Source of the DNA: Thiobacillus sp.
Lineage (GTDB): Bacteria; Pseudomonadota; Gammaproteobacteria; Burkholderiales; Thiobacillaceae
Assembly (NCBI GenBank): GCA_024235835.1
Contig: JACKLQ010000001.1
Location: 372,001 to 436,000, forward strand
Direction: 5' to 3'
Length of the DNA stretch: 64,000 nucleotides
Made by a program: the position numbers and the translations under genes. Below, piece after piece: positions 9,245 to 17,482 of this stretch (position 1 is the stretch's first letter; the number at the start of each line of letters is the position of its first letter). Below the pieces are notes generated by a model. That model ran no database searches, was not told where the DNA came from, and saw nothing but the letters and a program-made list of their open reading frames with translations.

Positions 9245-9910
9245 GTGTTTCTGCCCCTGACCCGGAGCTTGTCGCCCCGGGGCAAGCTGGCAGTGGTCCT
9301 GGTGGTGCTGGCGGCGGCGATCATCCTCCCCTTCGTGGTCTGGGGGGAACAGATCGAACGGCTTGCGCCATCCCTGCTGGGCAGCGGGGACACGGCGCTG
9401 CTCGTGGCGGCGGTGGGCATCGCCCTCCTGACCGTTGACCTGGCCCTGCCCATCCCCAGCAGCGTCGTGAGCATTTCCTTGTGCCTTTTCCTTGGCCCGC
9501 TCCTGGGGGGGGCGGCCATCGTCCTGGGCATGATGGGAGGCTTCGCCAGTGGTTACGTGCTGGGCAGGATGTTGTCCAGGGAGTCCCTCCGGCAGTGGGT
9601 GGGGCCCGAATTGTGGGATGACCTTGGCCGCAAGGCGGCCCGGTCAGCCCCGGTCTGGATCATGGTCTCGCGACCCGTGCCCGTGCTGGCGGAAGCCACC
9701 GCGGTGATTACCGGCAGCCTGGGGGTGCCTTTCAGGACAGCCATGCTGGCCGCGCTGTTGTCCTCCCTGGCGGTTGCCGGTTGCTACGCCACCGCCGTCA
9801 TGATCGGGTACTCCGAGGGTGGCTTCGGCCTGGCCTTCTTGTCCAGCCTGGTTCTTGCGGGACTCCTTTGGACGTTGTCGAGGATATTGCGCCGCCGCGT
9901 CCATGCGTAG
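9245..9910 (+). CDS. VTT-domain (DedA/TVP38-like) membrane protein in the ebo cluster
   Basis: This 221-residue protein has about five to six hydrophobic segments and the VTT/SNARE-associated core: LPIPSSVVSISLCLFLG, GGFASGYVLGRMLSRE and VSRPVPVLAEATAVITG. Such proteins are transporters or scramblases of lipids and polyprenyl carriers. It starts at GTG one base after the eboD stop and is followed closely by eboA, so it is a true cluster member. It is not one of the six canonical ebo genes. A role in moving a lipid-linked intermediate is a plausible inference. Confidence 0.75.
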   Translation: MFLPLTRSLSPRGKLAVVLVVLAAAIILPFVVWGEQIERLAPSLLGSGDTALLVAAVGIALLTVDLALPIPSSVVSISLCLFLGPLLGGAAIVLGMMGGFASGYVLGRMLSRESLRQWVGPELWDDLGRKAARSAPVWIMVSRPVPVLAEATAVITGSLGVPFRTAMLAALLSSLAVAGCYATAVMIGYSEGGFGLAFLSSLVLAGLLWTLSRILRRRVHA

Positions 9911-9947
9911 AATGCCCGGGGTTGCGAAAGACGAACAAGGGGACAAG

Positions 9948-10805
9948 ATGCGTGATGCCGCAGTGGCTTTGCTGAAGGAGTGGATATTCCGCAGGCTAGA
10001 CGGGAATACCCGGGACTGGCTTGCAAACCAGGCGGTCCGGGTGGCCGCGGAGCAAGGCAACGTGGCTTTGCACGTGGCCTTCGGCTTGGTGCCCAGGCGC
10101 CTTGGCAAAGGCATGCTGGACCTGACGCCGGATGAGGAACAGGCTGCCGACCGATGCATCGAAGGCTGGAAGCCGGGCACCTGGAGCCTGGTGGACGCGG
10201 GACGGATCCTGCTGCTGGCCGGCCTGCCGGAGAAAGACCCCGATTTCGCTCCCCGTTTCCGCACCCTGTGCCAGACGGCGGACCTGGCGGAGTCCATCTC
10301 ACTGTACCGGGGCCTGCCCCTGTATCCAGTGCCAGAAAGCCTGGAACCCCAGGTAGGAGAGGGCCTGCGCACCAACATGCGCTCCGTGTTCGACGCCATC
10401 GCCCACCACAACCCCTATCCCATGCGGCATTTCGATGCCCACCGCTGGAACCACATGGTGCTGAAGGCGCTTTTCGTGGGTAGCCCCCTGGCTCCCATCG
10501 AGGGGCTCGACGCTCGCGCCAACGAGGAACTGGCCCGCATCATGCGGGATTTCGCTCATGAACGCTGGGCCGCCGGCCGCCAGGTGCCCCACGAGATCTG
10601 GCGCTGCGTGGGGCCCTTCGCCACCGGTGAGGCCCTGGACGACCTGGACCGGGTGCTGGCCACCGGTTCACCCCTGGAACGCAAGGCGGCCGCCATGGCC
10701 CTGGCCGCCAGTCCGGATCCGGGAGCGAAGGAGCGCTTGAACCGGCTCCCCGACCTGGCGCAGGATATTGCTTCTGGCAGGCTTTCCTGGGCCACATTGG
10801 CCTGA
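9948..10805 (+). CDS. eboA: EboA family metabolite-traffic protein
   Basis: The 285-residue all-helical protein has no signal peptide and no recognisable enzyme motif. A helical region around DLAESISLYRGLPLYP and an NMRSVFDAIAHHNPYP stretch fit the EboA family, which has HEAT-like character and unknown function. The start at 9948 has AAGGGG upstream; an alternative ATG at 9903 would overlap the VTT gene. The assignment relies on its place between eboD and eboB together with these family-like stretches. Confidence 0.78.
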   Translation: MRDAAVALLKEWIFRRLDGNTRDWLANQAVRVAAEQGNVALHVAFGLVPRRLGKGMLDLTPDEEQAADRCIEGWKPGTWSLVDAGRILLLAGLPEKDPDFAPRFRTLCQTADLAESISLYRGLPLYPVPESLEPQVGEGLRTNMRSVFDAIAHHNPYPMRHFDAHRWNHMVLKALFVGSPLAPIEGLDARANEELARIMRDFAHERWAAGRQVPHEIWRCVGPFATGEALDDLDRVLATGSPLERKAAAMALAASPDPGAKERLNRLPDLAQDIASGRLSWATLA

Positions 10806-10856
10806 CCCCGCAGGTAACCAACAACAACAGATGGCATTGACCGAGAGAGGCTGAGC

Positions 10857-11783
10857 ATGATGTTCATCGACCCCCACGCCCACATGATTTCCCGCACAAC
10901 GGACGATTACGAGGCCATGGCCGCGTCCGGGGTCGTGGCCGTCATAGAACCCGCCTTCTGGCTGGGCCAGCCCCGCACCAACGTGGGTTCCTACCTGGAC
11001 TACCTTTCTTCCATCGTCGGCTTCGAGCGCTTCCGGGCCAGCCAGTTTGGCATCCGCCACTACTGCACCATCGGCCTCAACTCCAAGGAGGCCAACAACG
11101 AGGAACTGGCGGAGGGCGTGATGGAACTGATTCCGCGCTTCGCTTTGAAGGAAGGGGTGGTGGCCATCGGCGAGATCGGCTACGACGAGCAGACGGCCCT
11201 GGAGGACAAGTACTTCCGGCTCCAGCTGGAACTGGCCAAGGAACTGGACTTGCCGGTCATGATCCACACCCCCCACCGGGACAAGAAGAACGGCACCTCC
11301 CGCTCCATGGACGTCTGCATCGAGCACGGCGTGGACCCGGGCAAGGTGGTGGTGGACCACAACAACGAGGAGACCGTGCGGGAAGTCCTGGACCGGGGCT
11401 TCTGGGCGGGCTTCTCCATCTATCCCAGCACCAAGATGGGCAACGTGCGCATGGTGGAGATCCTGCGCAAGTACGGCGCGGAGCGTGTCATCGTCGATTC
11501 CGCCTGCGACTGGGGCATCTCCGAGGTCCTGGCGGTGGCCAAGACCGCCCAGCTGGCCATCCAGACCGGCATCCCCGCCGACCAGGTGCGGCTGGCCTGC
11601 TACCAGAACGCCCTGGACGTCTACGGGCAGAGCGGCCAGATGAAGGAGGAGGACTGGCTCAACCCCCAGGCCATCGACCAGCGTGCCCTTTACGAAGGCA
11701 ATTCCATCCTGCGGGGCGGGCGCGAGCCGGTGGTGGGTTCGACCAAGGATCGCCGCAGCATGGATGACCTGATCATCGAGTGA
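10857..11783 (+). CDS. eboB: EboB: TatD-like metal-dependent hydrolase, copy 1
   Basis: The 308-residue TIM-barrel hydrolase has metal ligands visible in DPHAHMISRTTDDY (HxH) at the N-terminus, IGEIGYDE (Glu), VMIHTPHRDK (His), VVVDHNNEE (Asp-His) and VDSACDWG (late Asp). These match the amidohydrolase/TatD pattern of EboB proteins. It is cytoplasmic with no signal peptide. It lies 51 bp after eboA. A second homologue begins at 12200, sharing the N-terminal HMISRTTDDY block and the PAFW stretch. The substrate is unknown. Confidence 0.85.
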   Translation: MMFIDPHAHMISRTTDDYEAMAASGVVAVIEPAFWLGQPRTNVGSYLDYLSSIVGFERFRASQFGIRHYCTIGLNSKEANNEELAEGVMELIPRFALKEGVVAIGEIGYDEQTALEDKYFRLQLELAKELDLPVMIHTPHRDKKNGTSRSMDVCIEHGVDPGKVVVDHNNEETVREVLDRGFWAGFSIYPSTKMGNVRMVEILRKYGAERVIVDSACDWGISEVLAVAKTAQLAIQTGIPADQVRLACYQNALDVYGQSGQMKEEDWLNPQAIDQRALYEGNSILRGGREPVVGSTKDRRSMDDLIIE

Positions 11784-11900
11784 TCCCACCTGAACCTTTG
11801 CAAGACCACACCCTGCAGATTCTCGGAAATCAGCCGATATAGTTAATAGAGGGTGCCCAAGAGGGGCTCCCGAGCAAAATAACCATCCAGGAGTTCATTC

Positions 11901-12203
11901 ATGAGCGGACCCTACGGCCCCATGCGGGCCATCGACATCCTCGACCTCTACTTCATCGAAAACCGATCCCGGATCATGGACATCGCTTCCTTCCTGGACC
12001 GCATCGACCGCTATGAAGGCGCCGAGGAGGCCAAGGCGGATTTCCGCTACCAGGCCTTCCTGCGCATCCTAGACATCACCCGGGAAGCCACCCAGGACCG
12101 GGCCAAGGCCGTGCAGGTCGCCCTCAGCGACCCCACCGCCGAGCCCCTGGAGAGCGCGGTGGGCATGAAGGCCTACGGCGCCTGGAAAGGAGCGGCGAAA
12201 TGA
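11901..12203 (+). CDS. Small conserved-looking protein between the two eboB genes
   Basis: This 100-residue acidic helical protein is not one I recognise. It has no signal peptide or Cys/His metal site. The N-terminus reads MSGPYGPMRAIDILDLYFIE, and the middle is rich in charged residues (ASFLDRIDRYEGAEEAKADF), likely two or three helices. Its end overlaps the second eboB start (ATGA), so the pair is translationally coupled and the small protein may be a partner of that hydrolase. The coding assignment is secure from codon use, a good ribosome site (CAGGAG) and coupling; the function is not known. Confidence 0.65.
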   Translation: MSGPYGPMRAIDILDLYFIENRSRIMDIASFLDRIDRYEGAEEAKADFRYQAFLRILDITREATQDRAKAVQVALSDPTAEPLESAVGMKAYGAWKGAAK

Positions 12204-13003
12204 AGGCCATCGACCCCCACATCCACATGATTTCCCGCACCACGGACGACTACATGCGGATGACCATCAGCGGCATCCACACCGTGGCCGAACCCGCCTT
12301 CTGGGCCGGCTACGACCGCGCCTCCGCGGCCTGCTTCCGGGACTACTTCCACCAGCTCACCGTGGTGGAACCCGCCCGGGCCGCCCGCTTCGGCGTCAAG
12401 CACTACTGCTGGCTCGGCCTCAACTCCAAGGAGTCCGAGGACCTGAAGCTGGCCGACGAGGTGCTGGCCATGATCCCCGAGTTCATCGATCGGCCCAACG
12501 TGCTGGGCTTCGGCGAAATCGGCCTGAACAAGAACAGCAAGAACGAGATGGCGGTGCTGGAGCGTCAGCTGGCCATGGCTGCCGAGCGCAACGACCTGGT
12601 GCTGATCCATACCCCCCACCTGGAGGACAAGCTCAAGGGCACCCGCATGATCATGGACATGATCCGCAACGAGTCCCGCCTGGACCCTTCCAGGGTGCTC
12701 ATCGACCATGCCGAGGAGCACACCATCGGCGAGATCAAGGACCGGGGCTTCTGGTTCGGCATGACCCTGTACCCCAACTCCAAGGGCAGCCCGGAGCGGG
12801 CCATCGACGCCGTGGAGATCTACGGCACCGAGCGCCTGTGCATCAACTCCTCCGGCGACTGGAGCGTCAGCGACCCCCTGTCGATTCTCAAATGCGCCAA
12901 CGAGATGCGTCGCCGGGGCCACCCGGAGTCCGCCGTCAACCAGGTGTTCTACGAGAATCCCAAGGGCTTCATGGGCCAGTGCCCCAAGTTCGTGGCGAAT
13001 TGA
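12200..13003 (+). CDS. EboB-like TatD hydrolase, copy 2
   Basis: The 267-residue paralogue of the gene at 10857 has the same ligand order: DPHIHMISRTTDDY (HxH), GFGEIGLNK (Glu), VLIHTPHLED (His), VLIDHAEEH (Asp-His) and a late NSSGDWS (Asp). Similarity to copy 1 runs along the whole length, but copy 2 is about 40 residues shorter at the C-terminus. Keeping both sets of ligands suggests two functional hydrolases, perhaps for successive steps, rather than a decaying duplicate. Translation is coupled to the upstream small protein. Confidence 0.8.
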   Translation: MKAIDPHIHMISRTTDDYMRMTISGIHTVAEPAFWAGYDRASAACFRDYFHQLTVVEPARAARFGVKHYCWLGLNSKESEDLKLADEVLAMIPEFIDRPNVLGFGEIGLNKNSKNEMAVLERQLAMAAERNDLVLIHTPHLEDKLKGTRMIMDMIRNESRLDPSRVLIDHAEEHTIGEIKDRGFWFGMTLYPNSKGSPERAIDAVEIYGTERLCINSSGDWSVSDPLSILKCANEMRRRGHPESAVNQVFYENPKGFMGQCPKFVAN

Positions 13004-13021
13004 TCGCCCCCTGATCAGCCA

Positions 13022-14131
13022 TTGATAACCTATTGCACCAACATCCACCCCGGCGAGGGCTGGGGGGATGTCTTCTCCGCCCTGCAGCGCCACATTCCCG
13101 CGGTGAAGGCGGCGTTCAGCCCGGATGCGGCCTTTCCCATCGGCCTGCGCCTGGCGGAGCGGGCGGCCCGGGAACTGGACGCGGCGGCGAACGCGGAGTT
13201 CACCGCCTGGCTCGCCCGGCAGGACTGCTTCGTGCCCACCCTGAATGGCTTTCCCTACGGTGCCTTCCACGGCCAGCGGGTCAAGGAGAACGTCTACCTG
13301 CCGGACTGGCGCGCCCCCGAGCGGGCCGTCTACACCCGGCGATTGGCAGACCTGCTGGCAGGCTGGCTGCCTGAGGGCGTCGAAGGGTCCATTTCCAGCG
13401 TGCCCCTGGGTTTCAAGGGCGCGGTGGGCTGGGCGGATATGCCTGCCTTCCGTGCCCGGCTCGAGTCGGTCCTGGCCCACCTGGCCGACATCCATGAGCG
13501 GCGGGACCGCCTCATCCGGCTGGCCCTGGAGCCCGAGCCGGGCTGTCTGCTGGAAACCACGGAGGAGGCGTGCCGCTTCTTCGCCGAACTGGACCTGCCG
13601 GGAACGCTGCGCCCCTACCTGGGCCTGTGCTACGACTGCTGCCACCAGGCGGTGGAATTCGAGGATCCCCGCGCGTCCCTGGCCCGCCTGGTGGACGCGG
13701 GCATTCACATCGCCAAGTTCCAGGTGTCATCGGCCCTGCGGGTGGACGGCGAGCACCGGGACCGGCTGCGTCCCTTCGACGAAGCCGTCTACCTGCACCA
13801 GGTGGTGGTCCGCAACCGGGACGGCAGCCTGGACCGCCATGCCGACCTGGGCGAGGCCCTGGCCCGCCGGGACCCGGGGGAGGAGTGGCGCTGCCATTTC
13901 CACGTGCCCATCTTCCTGTCCGGCACGGCAGATTACGGCACCACCCAGGATTTTCTCCTGGGCCTCCTCCCATTGCTGCCGGCCGATGCCCTGCTGGAGG
14001 TGGAGACCTATACCTGGGACGTGCTGCCGCCGGAACTGCGCAAGCAATCGGTGACGGATTCCATCGTGCGGGAACTGGATTGGCTGCGGGCGAGCCTGGA
14101 CTTCCCCCGGACCCAGGGCTGGACTGGGTAG
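13022..14131 (+). CDS. eboE: EboE: xylose-isomerase-like TIM-barrel protein
   Basis: The 369-residue protein starts with YCTNIHPGEGWGDVF, the hallmark opening of EboE, and continues as a sugar-isomerase/AP-endonuclease-2-like TIM barrel. Acidic and histidine residues in LALEPEPGCLLETTEE, LGLCYDCCHQAVEFED and CHFHVPIF are candidate metal ligands. No upstream ATG fits, so a TTG start at 13022 is proposed, 18 bases after the previous stop. EboE proteins are required in the cyanobacterial ebo pathway, but their reaction is undefined. Confidence 0.85.
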   Translation: MITYCTNIHPGEGWGDVFSALQRHIPAVKAAFSPDAAFPIGLRLAERAARELDAAANAEFTAWLARQDCFVPTLNGFPYGAFHGQRVKENVYLPDWRAPERAVYTRRLADLLAGWLPEGVEGSISSVPLGFKGAVGWADMPAFRARLESVLAHLADIHERRDRLIRLALEPEPGCLLETTEEACRFFAELDLPGTLRPYLGLCYDCCHQAVEFEDPRASLARLVDAGIHIAKFQVSSALRVDGEHRDRLRPFDEAVYLHQVVVRNRDGSLDRHADLGEALARRDPGEEWRCHFHVPIFLSGTADYGTTQDFLLGLLPLLPADALLEVETYTWDVLPPELRKQSVTDSIVRELDWLRASLDFPRTQGWTG

Positions 14132-14174
14132 GCGCAATGCCCTCTAACGGACAATCCCCACAGGCATCCATCCC

Positions 14175-15545
14175 ATGCATCGCACCGTAGTACTGAATGT
14201 AGTCGGCCTCACCCGGGACCTCCTGGAGCGGGGCCATACCCCCCGGCTCTCGGCCCTGCTGTCCCAGGGCGTGCCCATCCGCACCGTCACGCCGGCGGTG
14301 ACCTGTTCCGTGCAGGCCACCTACCTCACGGGCAAGCTGCCCAGCGAGCATGGCATCGTCGGCAACGGATGGTATTTTCGCGACCTGGGGGAAGTCCTGT
14401 TCTGGCGCCAGTCCAACACCCTCATCCAGGGCGAAAAGGTCTGGCACGCCGCCCGCAGCCGGGACCCGGGCTGCACCGTGGCCAACACCTTCTGGTGGTA
14501 TGCCATGAACACCGACGCCGATATCACCCTCACGCCCCGTCCCTTGTACCTGGCCGACGGCCGCAAGCTGCCCGACTGCTACAGCCAGCCGCCGGAGTTG
14601 AGGGAACGCTACAACCGGGCGTTCGGGCGCTTCCCCCTGTTCCAGTTCTGGGGGCCCGCCACCTCCATCGTCTCCAGCGAATGGATCGCCCGCTCCGCCA
14701 TGGCCGTCGAGGACGAGTTCCGGCCCGGCCTGCAACTGGTGTACCTGCCCCACCTGGACTATTGCCTGCAGAAGGTGGGCCCGGACGGGGATCTCGCCTG
14801 GGATCTGGCCGAGATCGATGCCCTGTGCGGTCGTCTGCTGGATTACTTCCAGGAGCGGGGCTGTCGCGTCGTGGTGCTGTCCGAATACGGCATCACCCCC
14901 GTCAGCCGTCCCGTCCACCCCAACCGCATCCTGCGCGACGCCGGCCTGCTGGCACTGAAGGTGGACGAGGGCAGGGAATACCTGGACCCCATGGCCAGCC
15001 GGGCCTTCGCGGTCGCGGATCACCAGTTGTGCCACGTCTACGTGCGCGACCCCCGGGACATCCCCCGGGTCCAGGTCCTGTTCGCCCAGGTTCCGGGCGT
15101 GGAGCAGGTGCTGGACGGGGAGGGCAAGCGGGCCCTGGGACTGGCCCACGAGCGCGCCGGCGAAGTGGTGCTGGTGTCGGCAGCGGACGCCTGGTTCACC
15201 TATTACTGGTGGCTGGACGACGCCAGGGCGCCGGACTATGCCCGCACCGTGAACATCCACGCCAAGCCCGGCTACGACCCCTGCGAGCTGTTCCTGGACC
15301 CGGCCATCGCCCTGCCCAAGCTCAAGATCGCCGGCATCCTGCTGAAGAAGCTGCTGGGGTTCCGCTACCTGATGGACGTCATCCCCCTGGATGCCCGCCT
15401 GGTCAAGGGTTCCCACGGCCGTGTCACCGACAGCCCGGATGCCGGCCCGCTGTTCATGACCACGGCGCCCCACCTGCTGCAGGGCGATAGCCTGGCGGCC
15501 ACCGGGGTGCGGGACCTGCTGCTGCGCCACCTCTTCGAACAGTGA
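14175..15545 (+). CDS. eboF: EboF: nucleotide pyrophosphatase/phosphodiesterase-like (alkaline phosphatase superfamily)
   Basis: This 456-residue protein begins VVLNVVGLTRDLL and has the family's nucleophile region TPAVTCSVQATYLTGKLPSE (Thr nucleophile), then HGIVGNGWYFRD. A metal-site segment (VVVLSEYGITPVSRPVH) follows mid-protein and a conserved SHGRV lies near the end. This is the alkaline phosphatase/phosphodiesterase fold seen in EboF. It has no signal peptide, so it is expected to act in the cytoplasm. It is followed by eboC after seven bases. Confidence 0.85.
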   Translation: MHRTVVLNVVGLTRDLLERGHTPRLSALLSQGVPIRTVTPAVTCSVQATYLTGKLPSEHGIVGNGWYFRDLGEVLFWRQSNTLIQGEKVWHAARSRDPGCTVANTFWWYAMNTDADITLTPRPLYLADGRKLPDCYSQPPELRERYNRAFGRFPLFQFWGPATSIVSSEWIARSAMAVEDEFRPGLQLVYLPHLDYCLQKVGPDGDLAWDLAEIDALCGRLLDYFQERGCRVVVLSEYGITPVSRPVHPNRILRDAGLLALKVDEGREYLDPMASRAFAVADHQLCHVYVRDPRDIPRVQVLFAQVPGVEQVLDGEGKRALGLAHERAGEVVLVSAADAWFTYYWWLDDARAPDYARTVNIHAKPGYDPCELFLDPAIALPKLKIAGILLKKLLGFRYLMDVIPLDARLVKGSHGRVTDSPDAGPLFMTTAPHLLQGDSLAATGVRDLLLRHLFEQ

Positions 15546-15552
15546 CCGGAGC

Positions 15553-16284
15553 ATGCCTGGCGCCATGAGCCCCGCCCTGAACACCCTCAAGGCCTACCTG
15601 GACCTGTGCCGGGTCAGCAACCTGCCCACCGTCTGGACCAATGTGCTGGCGGCCATGTTGCTGGCCACGGGCAGCTTCATGCCAGGGGAATACCTGCTAC
15701 TGGCCTTCGCCCTGTCCTGCTTCTATCTGGCGGGCATGAGCTTCAACGACCTGTGCGACCTGGAACACGACCGGCGTCACCGGCCCGGCAGGCCGCTGCC
15801 CTCCGGCCGCGTGACTATCCTGGGGGCACGCATGCTCACCCTGGCCCTGTTTGCCGGCGGTTTCCTGGCCCTGGCCCTGGCGCCACGGCCGTCGGGTCTC
15901 GTCGCAGGCCTGGCGCTGCTGGCCGCCATCGTCGCCTACGACCTGCGCCACAAGGGCAACCCTTTCAGCGTACTGCTCATGGCCGCCTGCCGGGGGCTGG
16001 TGTTCGTCGTCGTGGGCCTGGCCCTGACGGACACCCTGCAGCCCTTCCTGCTGTTGGGCGCCGGTGTGCAGTTCTCCTGGGTCGTGTTCGTCAGCCTGGC
16101 GGCCCGGCATGAGGGCCGGCGCGGCGTCCCCTATCCCTTTCCCCTGGTGCCCGCCCTCATCGCCGGCATCGCCCTGGTGGATGGACTGCTCCTGGCCGTC
16201 CTGGTGGCGCCCGCCTGGTTCGCTGCCGGCGTGGTGGGCGCGCTGCTGACCTGGGTCGGCCAGCGTTTCGTGCGGGGCGACTGA
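15553..16284 (+). CDS. eboC: EboC: UbiA-like membrane prenyltransferase
   Basis: The 243-residue membrane protein has about eight transmembrane helices and the UbiA motif NDLCDLEHDRRHRPGRPL (NDxxDxxxD with the basic tail). The second loop reads AYDLRHKGNPFSV, an altered second aspartate motif of the kind I recall for EboC rather than ubiquinone UbiA proteins. UbiA enzymes transfer polyprenyl groups to aromatic acceptors at the inner membrane, so it may prenylate or anchor the ebo metabolite (inference). It is the last canonical ebo gene here. Confidence 0.87.
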   Translation: MPGAMSPALNTLKAYLDLCRVSNLPTVWTNVLAAMLLATGSFMPGEYLLLAFALSCFYLAGMSFNDLCDLEHDRRHRPGRPLPSGRVTILGARMLTLALFAGGFLALALAPRPSGLVAGLALLAAIVAYDLRHKGNPFSVLLMAACRGLVFVVVGLALTDTLQPFLLLGAGVQFSWVVFVSLAARHEGRRGVPYPFPLVPALIAGIALVDGLLLAVLVAPAWFAAGVVGALLTWVGQRFVRGD

Positions 16285-16357
16285 CATGAACGTCCTTGAC
16301 AATCCCTTGACACGGCGGAGCTGGTTGTCATTTTTCTGGCTGAGCATAATCGTTAAA

Positions 16358-16393
16358 GTAGTCCTGTAGTCCTGTAGTCCTGTAGTCCTGTAG
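16358..16393. repeat. 8-bp tandem repeat, four units, upstream of the iron-binding protein gene
   Basis: The unit GTAGTCCT occurs four times head to tail (16358-16389) and is followed by GTAGGAC, which forms a short inverted repeat with the last unit (GTCCT-GT-AGGAC). It ends about 38 bases before the start codon of the downstream gene, in a region likely to hold its promoter or leader. Perfect octamer arrays of this type can change length by slippage. Confidence 0.85.
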
Positions 16394-16431
16394 GACGAGG
16401 GTCCATTTTTTTATTGGCTGGAGGTTTTTCC

Positions 16432-17466
16432 ATGAAACGTCTGCTTCTCGCTTTATCCCTGATCGCCCTGGCCCATTCCGCTGCCGTGAGCGCGGCTGAA
16501 ACGGTCCGGGTTCTGTCCGATCGCACCGAATCCCATCTCAAACCCATGTTCGACTCCTTCACCAGGGCGACCGGCATCCAGGTGGAAGCCGTTTTCATGG
16601 ACAAGGGCCTCATCGACCGCGTGGCGGGCAACCCCACCGAGGCGGACGTGGTGATCACCAAGGACGCCGAACTGATGGAGATCGCCCGGGACAAGGGTCT
16701 CCTGCAAGCCTACAACTCCGGCCTCATCAACAAGGCCATCGACAAGCGCTTTATCGGCCCAGGCTCCAGCTACTTCGTCGACGCCTACCGGGCCCGGGTG
16801 ATCTTCTACTCCAAGGCCCGGGTCAAGCCGGAGGAACTGTCCACCTACGCCGACCTGGCATCTCCCAGGTGGAAGGGCAAGCTGTGCGTCCGTTCCGGCT
16901 ACCATGACTACAACATCGCCCTGTTCAGCCAGATGAACGTGGCCTACGGCCCCGAGCAGACCCGCGCCATCATCCAGGGCCTCCACGACAACCTGGCCCG
17001 GGAGCCCAAAGGCAACGACCGGGAGCAGGCCAAGACCATCCACGCCGGCAAGTGTGATCTGGCCCTGATGAACGTGTATTACCACCCCATCATGATGGAC
17101 AACCCGGAGCAGCGCCCCTGGGCCGAGGGCATCGGCGTCTTCTACCCGGACCAGAGCCGCGCCGGCGCCTTCATCATGCGCAGCGCCCTGGGCCTGACCA
17201 AGGCCAAGCGCAACGTGGCCGCCGCCACGAAACTGATGGAGTACTTTGCCAGCGATGAAGGCCAGGCCCTGATGAGCAACGTGACCTACCAGTTCCCCAC
17301 CAACCCCGGTGTGCCCCTGAATCCCAAGCTCGCCACGCTGGGGGCCGAGCAGCCCGGTGTGAAGGGCGGCCAGTTCAAGATGAACTTCGTGCCCCTGACG
17401 ACTGCCGCCCAGCAGCGGGAAGCGGTGGTGAAGGTGCTGAACGAGGTCCAGTTCGACAAGCTCTGA
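16432..17466 (+). CDS. Fe3+ ABC transporter, periplasmic binding protein (FutA/FbpA type)
   Basis: The 344-residue protein has a signal peptide (about 1-22, cleaved near VSAAE) and the class-II binding-protein fold of ferric transporters: VRVLSDRTESHLKPMFDSF, GLIDRVAGNPTEADVVITKD and a C-terminal half with LALMNVYYHPIM. The tyrosine pair there is at the usual iron-ligand position. The ATG at 16432 is preceded by GGAGG; a slightly earlier in-frame start would spoil the signal peptide. It forms a complete transporter with the next two genes. No convincing Fur box is seen upstream. Confidence 0.85.
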   Translation: MKRLLLALSLIALAHSAAVSAAETVRVLSDRTESHLKPMFDSFTRATGIQVEAVFMDKGLIDRVAGNPTEADVVITKDAELMEIARDKGLLQAYNSGLINKAIDKRFIGPGSSYFVDAYRARVIFYSKARVKPEELSTYADLASPRWKGKLCVRSGYHDYNIALFSQMNVAYGPEQTRAIIQGLHDNLAREPKGNDREQAKTIHAGKCDLALMNVYYHPIMMDNPEQRPWAEGIGVFYPDQSRAGAFIMRSALGLTKAKRNVAAATKLMEYFASDEGQALMSNVTYQFPTNPGVPLNPKLATLGAEQPGVKGGQFKMNFVPLTTAAQQREAVVKVLNEVQFDKL

Positions 17467-17482
17467 CCCTGACCACCACATC

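Noticed and set aside
6811..9531. 906-residue open frame on the minus strand
   Set aside because: It is antisense to the toroid protein and eboD genes, both with strong motifs and a ribosome site. Its product is low-complexity Gly/Gln/His-rich, typical of the shadow of GC-rich genes.
13512..15590. 692-residue minus-strand open frame
   Set aside because: It lies opposite eboE and eboF, has no family motifs and is Pro/Gly/Arg-rich, as expected for antisense frames in high-GC DNA.
16300..16357. Fur box upstream of the iron transporter
   Set aside because: AT-rich sequence around GAGCATAATCGTTAAA does not fit the 19-bp GATAATGATAATCATTATC consensus well enough.
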